The notes under the pieces are model-generated. The model was not told the origin of the DNA. It saw only the letters and a list, made by a program, of their open reading frames with translations, and searched no databases. The position numbers and the translations under genes are program-made. This document shows, piece after piece, positions 14,811 to 19,644 of a stretch of DNA of 19,644 nucleotides. The DNA is from Methanocorpusculum sp. GTDB taxonomy: Archaea > Halobacteriota > Methanomicrobia > Methanomicrobiales > Methanocorpusculaceae. Every line of letters starts with the position of its first letter. The first letter of the stretch is position 1. The stretch covers positions 1 through 19,644 of the forward strand of contig DALTYD010000018.1 in the NCBI GenBank assembly GCA_029986255.1, in the 5' to 3' direction.

Positions 14811-15974
14811 TTAGGCCCTCCTGAAAATATGTGACACAACCGTAGCACCCGTACCACCAACATTTTGAGTCATACCAATCTCCGCACCATCAACCTGGCG
14901 TTTACCTGCCTCGCCTCTCAACTGCTGAACAACCTCCCAAACTTGTTTGATACCCGTCGCCCCGACTGGATGCCCACATGCTTTCAAACCACCGGAGGTA
15001 TTCACTGGGAGTTTCCCTCCAATTTGCGTCTCACCCTCCTCAGTAAACTTCCCAGCAATTCCTTTCTTGACAAAACCGAGATCTTCAATAGCGCATAATT
15101 CTGCAATTGTGAAACAGTCATGAACCTCTACAAAGTCGATATCCTTTCGCTCCAACTTTGCCTGCTTAAACGCAGAATTTCCTGCAGCAACAGTCGCTCC
15201 CATTGTCGTGAAATCAGGCCTATCATGCAGTGCAATTGTGTCTCCCGATTGAGCAGAAGCGATAACCCGAATTGGCGTATCAGTAAACTCCCTTGCACGC
15301 TCCAATGGGCAGACAATCACCACTGCTGCGCCATCCGAAACGGGTGAACAGTCAAATAGTCGCAAAGGGGAGGCAACAAGTGTGGACTTCATCACCGTTG
15401 ACTGCGTAATTTCGGAACGAAACTGTGCAAATGGATTACGGGCGCCATGATGGTGATTTTTCACCGAAACCTGCGCCAGTTGTTCGCGTGTTAGACCATA
15501 CTTATTCATGTAATCGCATGCAATCATTGCATAAAGGCCAGGGAATGTTGCTCCAGCAAAACTTTCCCACTCTCGATCAGCCGCGCCTGCCAAAACATCC
15601 GTTGCATCCGAAACATCCGTCATCTTTTCAACACCAGCAGCCACAACTACATCAGACATTCCCGATGCAACAGCAGCAACAGCCTGCCGAAATGCAAGGC
15701 CACCGGAAGCACATGCAGCCTCAACACGAGTTGCTGGAACATGTAGCTCTCCACCCAAACCAACATAATCTGCAACAAGCGCACCTACATGTTCCTGCCC
15801 AATAAATCGACCTGCAGACATCGACCCAACAAACAGTGTATCGATTTGTTCTCCTGCCACATTTGCATCCTCTAGTGCAGCAACACCCGCTTCTGTGCAC
15901 AGATCACGGAATGATGTGTCCCAACGCTCACCAAATTTTGTAATACCTGCACCGATAACAGCTACATTTCTCAT
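14811..15974 (-). CDS. Acetyl-CoA C-acetyltransferase (archaeal thiolase)
   Basis: The 387-residue thiolase condenses two acetyl-CoA to acetoacetyl-CoA, the first step of the mevalonate route to archaeal lipids. It belongs to the archaeal/SCP2-like branch: nucleophile Cys88 in EAACASGG (85-92), VEVHDCF, and the C-terminal block NTSGGLKACGHPVGATG carrying the catalytic His and Cys, then NVGGTGATV near the end. The open frame extends upstream to 16088, but those 38 codons lie inside the HMG-CoA synthase gene. The start at 15974 (MRNVAVIGAG) follows a strong GGTGAGG. It lies 13 bp after the HMG-CoA synthase stop, so the genes are co-transcribed and the products very likely form a complex with the DUF35 protein. 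Confidence 0.95.
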   Translation of the reverse strand: MRNVAVIGAGITKFGERWDTSFRDLCTEAGVAALEDANVAGEQIDTLFVGSMSAGRFIGQEHVGALVADYVGLGGELHVPATRVEAACASGGLAFRQAVAAVASGMSDVVVAAGVEKMTDVSDATDVLAGAADREWESFAGATFPGLYAMIACDYMNKYGLTREQLAQVSVKNHHHGARNPFAQFRSEITQSTVMKSTLVASPLRLFDCSPVSDGAAVVIVCPLERAREFTDTPIRVIASAQSGDTIALHDRPDFTTMGATVAAGNSAFKQAKLERKDIDFVEVHDCFTIAELCAIEDLGFVKKGIAGKFTEEGETQIGGKLPVNTSGGLKACGHPVGATGIKQVWEVVQQLRGEAGKRQVDGAEIGMTQNVGGTGATVVSHIFRRA

Positions 15975-15987
15975 ATTATCCCTCACC

Positions 15988-17031
15988 TTATACTTTGATC
16001 TTCCCTTTGTGACGGGCATACACTGCATAATCAAGATACGTCGCATGAGCAAGCATTGCCTCAATTGATGGACTCTTCGAGCGATCAATAAGATTCAGAA
16101 TCGCATCTGTCACAGTAATATCAAACGCATCTGAACCCGAACCACTACCATAACTCGTAATAAAAATCCGATCATCCGGTTTTGCCACATCCAGAACAGC
16201 AGCAAGACCAAGAGGGACTGCTCCAGAGTATGTATTTCCTAGTCTAGGTACAAGTAGGCCCGTCATGATCTGATCAGTCGTAAATCCAAGAATATTCGCA
16301 CATTTAAGAGGGAATTTTGCATTTGGCTGATGAAACACCGCATAATCATAATCTCCTGGTCTTGTACCCATATCCTCAAGCATCATATGCGCAGCCCCAA
16401 TAACATGCTTAAAGTATCCCGGTTCACCCGAAAATCGTCCACCATGGCGCGGGTAGGCTTCTCCATCGCGGCGCCAAAAATCGGGTGTATCTGTCGAAAA
16501 CGAACAAGTATGATGAATAATCGCAATCGGATCTTCATTACCGATCACATACGCTGCTCCACCTGCAGCAGCAGTGTACTCAAGAGCATCACCTGGAGCC
16601 CCCTGTGCTGTATCAGCACCAATTGCAACCGCATATTTCATCATACCAGATGAAACCAGACCCATTGCAGTCTGAATACCGGCAGTTCCTGCTTTACAAG
16701 CGAACTCATAATCAGCTGCAGTCATCACAGGTGTTGCCCCAATGGCCTCGCCAACAGTTATTGCCGTCGGTTTTACTGCATATGGATGAGATTCAGAACC
16801 CACAAAAACAGCATTAATATCGGCAGGATCAATCACCCTACGCGCAAGAGCACTGCGTATCGATTCCACCGCAATCGTTGCCGTATTTTCATCATAATCT
16901 GGAACCGCTTTTTCAGAAACACCGAGACCGCACTTTATGTCTGCAGCATTAGCACCCCAAACACGCGCGATCTCCTCAACCTTAATTCTATAACGGGGGA
17001 TATATGCCCCATAGGTGATAATTCCTACCAT
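15988..17031 (-). CDS. mvaS: Hydroxymethylglutaryl-CoA synthase
   Basis: The 347-residue enzyme condenses acetoacetyl-CoA with acetyl-CoA to HMG-CoA, the second step of the mevalonate pathway. The catalytic triad is visible: Glu80 (VGSES), Cys112 in EFACKAGT (109-116) and His234 in VFHQPNAKFP (232-241). The short archaeal form begins MVGIITYGAYIPRYRI and ends about where expected. Its ATG overlaps the last seven bases of the upstream HTH regulator gene, so their translation is coupled. HMG-CoA reductase is not in the window. Confidence 0.96.
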   Translation of the reverse strand: MVGIITYGAYIPRYRIKVEEIARVWGANAADIKCGLGVSEKAVPDYDENTATIAVESIRSALARRVIDPADINAVFVGSESHPYAVKPTAITVGEAIGATPVMTAADYEFACKAGTAGIQTAMGLVSSGMMKYAVAIGADTAQGAPGDALEYTAAAGGAAYVIGNEDPIAIIHHTCSFSTDTPDFWRRDGEAYPRHGGRFSGEPGYFKHVIGAAHMMLEDMGTRPGDYDYAVFHQPNAKFPLKCANILGFTTDQIMTGLLVPRLGNTYSGAVPLGLAAVLDVAKPDDRIFITSYGSGSGSDAFDITVTDAILNLIDRSKSPSIEAMLAHATYLDYAVYARHKGKIKV

Positions 17032-17735
17032 TCTGTATTCCTCAGACGAGTAATAATTTCCTGCACATCAAGCGACGTACATAACACAGTGATATGATCC
17101 TTCTCTGCAAGCAGATTTACCAGAGGATGGACATTTTTTTCACCAATTCCTTGTAAAATCACATATGGTGGTTTAAATGGAGTTACTCGAATAGCAATCA
17201 TCGGGGACTTCCCAGTGGAAACATCCGTAAAGATCAATGCACGTTCAGTACTCCATCCATAAATGCGATTGAATTCATTTGGAGATAGATTCAGAATTGC
17301 ATTCTGGCTGTTAACCACAGTATAACCAAAGATCTGATGATCTTCTGAACCATAAAGAAGGGTACATTCAATCAGTTCTGACAATTCTCGGATCGGAATC
17401 GACGAAGCAAAATCATGAATATCATAAATGACCTCATCATCATAGTCAGAAAACAGTAACTTGCCGTACTTTTGAATGTGCTTGCTACCATTCGCCTCGT
17501 CAATACCCAAAAGAGTATCGACAATTTTCCCAACCACTCCCGTCCCAGGACTCTTTCTCCTACCGCTCTCGTAATCACTGATAACAGATGGAGAAATGCC
17601 AAGATGATCAGCCAATACACCGGGAGCAATCTGAAAACTGGATCTCCATTTTTTCAGTGCTTTCCCAGGAGCGTCTGAAAGAGTAATTTCACCTGCCATT
17701 TTTTCGGCAAGCTGTTGACGCAACCCTGGTTTCAT
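17025..17735 (-). CDS. HTH-type transcriptional regulator leading the mevalonate operon
   Basis: The 236-residue protein has an N-terminal Cro/C1-type helix-turn-helix (about 25-62; LADHLGISPSVISDYESGRR at 41-60) and a C-terminal domain (about 95-236) of the archaeal family usually found just before HMG-CoA synthase. That domain may bind a pathway metabolite; the ligand is unknown. The frame is open to 17831, but MKPGLRQQLAEKM at 17735 is the usual start, and a TATA-like TTTTTATG centred about 29 nt upstream predicts an almost leaderless mRNA. It overlaps mvaS by 7 bp. Probably it regulates this operon, itself included, and perhaps the divergent ribK. Confidence 0.85.
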   Translation of the reverse strand: MKPGLRQQLAEKMAGEITLSDAPGKALKKWRSSFQIAPGVLADHLGISPSVISDYESGRRKSPGTGVVGKIVDTLLGIDEANGSKHIQKYGKLLFSDYDDEVIYDIHDFASSIPIRELSELIECTLLYGSEDHQIFGYTVVNSQNAILNLSPNEFNRIYGWSTERALIFTDVSTGKSPMIAIRVTPFKPPYVILQGIGEKNVHPLVNLLAEKDHITVLCTSLDVQEIITRLRNTEW

Positions 17736-17746
17736 ACAGCATATTA

Positions 17747-17800
17747 TATTTCGTTTCAAACATAAAAAGATGGTCGTTGAATTCGTCAATACGCGAAATA
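17747..17800. promoter_or_regulatory. Candidate operator region between the regulator gene and ribK
   Basis: TATTTCG (17747-17753) and CGAAATA (17794-17800) are perfect 7-bp inverted arms. Between them lies a weaker repeat, CGTTGA (17775-17780) against TCAATACG (17786-17793, one extra T). They surround the regulator's TATA box (17761-17768). Binding by the adjacent HTH protein is a guess. Confidence 0.3.
17761..17768 (-). promoter_or_regulatory. TATA-like box of the mevalonate operon
   Basis: Minus-strand TTTTTATG predicts transcription from about 17738, three bases before the regulator's ATG. Confidence 0.4.
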
Positions 17801-17817
17801 AAAAACATGGAAACCCA

Positions 17818-17825
17818 TATATAAG
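17818..17825 (+). promoter_or_regulatory. TATA box of ribK
   Basis: TATATAAG is a near-perfect archaeal TATA element centred 26 nt before ATG 17848. It predicts a leaderless transcript and decides the start codon. Confidence 0.65.
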
Positions 17826-17847
17826 AACCAACTCAATTATGAGTATA

Positions 17848-18522
17848 ATGTCTATAATCGATGCAGAAGATACACTCTGTCTAAAGCGTATCGCAGCGAT
17901 GGGAGGGTGTGATGGACCTGTTCATCTCTCAACGCAAAGTCTCGGTGAACAGCTAGGAATCAGCCAACAAACTGCTTCACGCAGATTACGATCATTGGAA
18001 ATGGCGCATTTCATCTCTCGAACAACAGAAGCATCAGGGCAATATGTACTGGTAACAAAAAATGGGAAAGAGTTGCTGCACCGTGAGTTCTCAGAGTACT
18101 GCAAAATATTTGAACGAAATGGTGGATATTACGTTCTCACAGGATACGTAATATCTGGGGTTGGAGAAGGCAGATATTACATGTCTATCCCTAATTATCA
18201 AAAAAAATTTACTGAGCTCTGTGGATTTTCTCCATACCTTGGAACTCTGAACATAAAACTGAACCCACCAAGTATCCTTATACGTAAAAGGATCGAAGCA
18301 CTAGAATGGACAACCATTCCAGGATTTTCTGACGAACATCGAACTTTTGGAGAAGCACGCTGCATTCCTTGCCGAATCGAAAATATTCCCAGTGCAATAG
18401 TGGTCCCCGGACGTACACATTATCCAGAAGATATTATTGAAATAATCTCTGGCATCCCCCTACGCAAAACACTTGGACTCAGTGATAATGACAATGTAGA
18501 GGTAGAGATTGGATATGATTGA
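17848..18522 (+). CDS. ribK: CTP-dependent riboflavin kinase with N-terminal winged helix
   Basis: The 224-residue protein has an N-terminal winged helix (about 1-85; LGEQLGISQQTASRRLRSLE at 32-51) and a C-terminal archaeal riboflavin kinase domain (about 92-224). The kinase shows GVGEGRYYMSIPNYQKKF (104-121), GFSPYLGTLNIKL (126-138) and RTHYPEDIIEII (189-200), all typical of the cradle-loop barrel RibK (DUF120, MJ0056 family), which uses CTP to make FMN from riboflavin. The winged helix suggests it also regulates genes, as proposed for similar fusions. The TATA box fits a leaderless start at 17848; ATG 17839 would add three residues. ribB begins inside its last codons. Confidence 0.93.
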   Translation: MSIIDAEDTLCLKRIAAMGGCDGPVHLSTQSLGEQLGISQQTASRRLRSLEMAHFISRTTEASGQYVLVTKNGKELLHREFSEYCKIFERNGGYYVLTGYVISGVGEGRYYMSIPNYQKKFTELCGFSPYLGTLNIKLNPPSILIRKRIEALEWTTIPGFSDEHRTFGEARCIPCRIENIPSAIVVPGRTHYPEDIIEIISGIPLRKTLGLSDNDNVEVEIGYD

Positions 18523-19128
18523 AAAAGCATTGAGCTCTTTAAAACAGGGTAACGTAATTTTACTGTACGATTTTGATGAACGAGAAAAAGAGACAGATTT
18601 TGCAATTCTATCCTCCGCAGTAACCCCAGAAACAATTCGAATGTTTCGAAAGGAAGGAGGTGGCCTGATCTGTACAGCAATCTCTGGAGCAGCCGCAGAG
18701 GCATTTTTCCTTCCTTTTGCATCCGATGCTCTAAAATTTTTCGGAAATATTGTAGAAAAAGAAGGAGACATTTCCTACGATCGACACAATCACTCATCCT
18801 TCTCTCTGTGGATAAACCATCGTAGCACCTACACTGGGAACACAGATCGGGATAGAGCACTGACAGCTATATCCATTGCCAAACACGTAAAAAATTTTGA
18901 GAAGGGAATTAACAAAAATTTTTTCTGATGACTTCCGCACACCAGGTCACATGGCTCAGTTGAGAGCTGCTGATGAACTACTAGATCAACGCCTTGATCA
19001 AACAGAACTATCAATTGCCCTGGCAAAAATGGCCGGTGTAACCCCGCCGTAACTATCTGCGAAATGATGTAGATGACGGATTTGCACTTGACAAAGAAGA
19101 GGCAAAAAAACAAAATTCAAGGATGTAG
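18515..19128 (+). pseudogene. ribB: 3,4-dihydroxy-2-butanone 4-phosphate synthase, frameshifted
   Basis: RibB makes the four-carbon precursor of riboflavin from ribulose 5-phosphate. The first 137 codons match the family: LLYDFDEREKETDF (16-29), RKEGGGLICTAIS (45-57), SFSLWINHRSTYTG (95-108), TDRDRA. The frame then ends at a TGA (18926-18928). The homology goes on in a second frame (FSDDFRTPGHMAQLRAAD to AGVTP, stop at 19050), a third (AVTICEM, about 19046-19066) and a fourth (DVDDGFALDKEEAKK, to 19128). One base too many in a T6 run (18919-18924), one missing near 19041-19048 and one missing near 19064-19068 would explain this. The usual last 15-20 residues are also absent. The start overlaps ribK by 8 bases, as in an intact ribK-ribB operon. 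It is either a recent pseudogene or a patch of indel errors. Confidence 0.85.
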
Positions 19129-19139
19129 GGTATGCTCAG

Positions 19140-19145
19140 AAAAAA
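19140..19145 (-). terminator. T-tract after the XRE regulator gene
   Basis: Six Ts on the minus strand, two bases after the TGA at 19148-19150. Confidence 0.4.
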
Positions 19146-19147
19146 TG

Positions 19148-19342
19148 TCACATTTCAAACATGAAGATGTTCTCTATAGTTGTATTAAAATATCTTGCAA
19201 TGCGAAATGCAAGTTCCAATGATGGATCGTATTTATCCTTTTCAATGGCAAGGATTGTTTGGCGAGTAACCCCAAGTTCCTGTGCAAGGCCCTCCTGGGT
19301 GAGGCTGTGCATTGCGCGATAGGTTTTAATCTTATTCTTCAT
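19148..19342 (-). CDS. Small XRE-family HTH regulator
   Basis: The 64-residue protein is almost entirely a Cro/C1 helix-turn-helix: KIKTYRAMHSLTQEGLAQEL, GVTRQTILAIEKDKYDPSLE, LAFRIARYFNTTIENIFMFE. This compact form is common in archaea and bacteria and normally follows, or overlaps, a gene for a small multi-pass membrane protein. ATG 19342 has GGGGTGAG six bases upstream; the frame is open further but the added residues form a membrane helix (see the upstream remnant). It lies tail-to-tail with the broken ribB, whose 3' end seems cut short nearby. Confidence 0.9.
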   Translation of the reverse strand: MKNKIKTYRAMHSLTQEGLAQELGVTRQTILAIEKDKYDPSLELAFRIARYFNTTIENIFMFEM

Positions 19343-19644
19343 AGTTATCTCACCCCTGAACCTCCGATAGTCATAAATTTTGAATGCAACAAAGATAAAC
19401 ACCATTAAAAAAACAAGAGAACCGAATTATCCTAAAGAACGACCTATAAGGAGTTATAAGGTTCTTAAGAATTATCACAAGAAACATCCTCCCTCATTCC
19501 AAGTTTTCTTCATGGAACAGGTCGCATATGATACGATAATAAAGATAATAACATTCATAAAGCATGGAGAATAATTAAAAATATTCACAAAATGTGCAAA
19601 ACATAGTGAAAGAAATGCACCAACAACAAAATTCCCAACGATAA
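19343..19644 (-). pseudogene. Decayed membrane-protein partner of the XRE regulator (tentative)
   Basis: On the minus strand two frames hold membrane-like peptides with no frame joining them. From the window edge to a TGA at 19475-19477 one reads VVGAFLSLCFAHFV and, later, MNVIIFIIVSYATCSMKKTW. After a stop-rich gap another gives FGSLVFLMVFIFVAFKIYDY then RRFRGEI, running in frame straight into the regulator's ATG. A hydrophobic helix ending in a basic tail next to the start codon is what the C-terminus of the usual membrane partner looks like. The gene may be broken, or these may be chance hydrophobic readings of AT-rich DNA. It would extend past the window. Confidence 0.35.

Noticed and set aside
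15988..16088. Longer thiolase start at 16088.
   Set aside because: The additional 38 codons lie within the end of mvaS; the start at 15974 has a strong ribosome binding site and the family's normal N-terminus.
1..19644. Mobile element, prophage, CRISPR array or defence island.
   Set aside because: No transposase, integrase, phage gene, spaced repeat array or restriction-type gene was found; the repeats seen are short and intergenic.

Overview
The window is about 19.6 kb of a moderately AT-rich archaeal chromosome. It is most likely from a methanogenic euryarchaeon of the Methanomicrobiales. The support is an archaeal EF-1A/S10 pair, the Hps-RraA fusion, an archaeal-type CobT, CTP-dependent riboflavin kinase, the archaeal thiolase/HMG-CoA synthase/OB-fold operon, DUF2115, TATA boxes about 26 nt before start codons, and T-rich 3' ends. 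Order-level placement is inference. I see no rRNA, tRNA, CRISPR array, transposase or integrase.

Layout. 1-1.4 kb: fused hexulose-6-phosphate synthase/RraA-like protein (+). 1.6-2.3 kb: membrane-anchored FKBP-like protein (-), divergent from an Hsp20 chaperone (+) whose promoter carries a perfect 17-bp palindrome. 3.1-4.6 kb: a CBS-CBS-ParB protein duplicated in tandem within one reading frame. 5.2-6.9 kb: tuf-rpsJ operon (-). 7.05-7.36 kb: small Cys-cluster protein (+) overlapping the 3' end of cobS (-). 8.6-11.4 kb: tightly coupled cobT-YkgJ-TraB operon (+). 12.0-14.1 kb: DUF2115 protein (-) and DUF475/TerC-like membrane protein (+), divergent across an AT-rich spacer. 14.4-17.7 kb: four-gene isoprenoid operon on the minus strand, in transcription order HTH regulator, HMG-CoA synthase, thiolase, OB-fold/Zn-ribbon protein. 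17.8-19.1 kb: ribK (+) followed by a ribB broken by several frameshifts. 19.1-19.6 kb: small XRE regulator (-) downstream of what looks like a decayed membrane-protein partner.

Functionally the window is mostly housekeeping. Hps supplies pentose phosphate (ribulose 5-phosphate, also the RibB substrate). CobS and CobT join and activate the lower ligand of corrinoids. Thiolase and HMG-CoA synthase feed mevalonate and archaeal lipids. RibK makes FMN.

The parts most worth a second look are the tandem CBS-ParB protein, the broken ribB and adjoining decay at the right end, the Hsp20 operator-like palindrome, a purine-rich motif recurring in three intergenic regions, and the CxxCxxC small protein. 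No clear new multi-gene defence or mobile system is visible.
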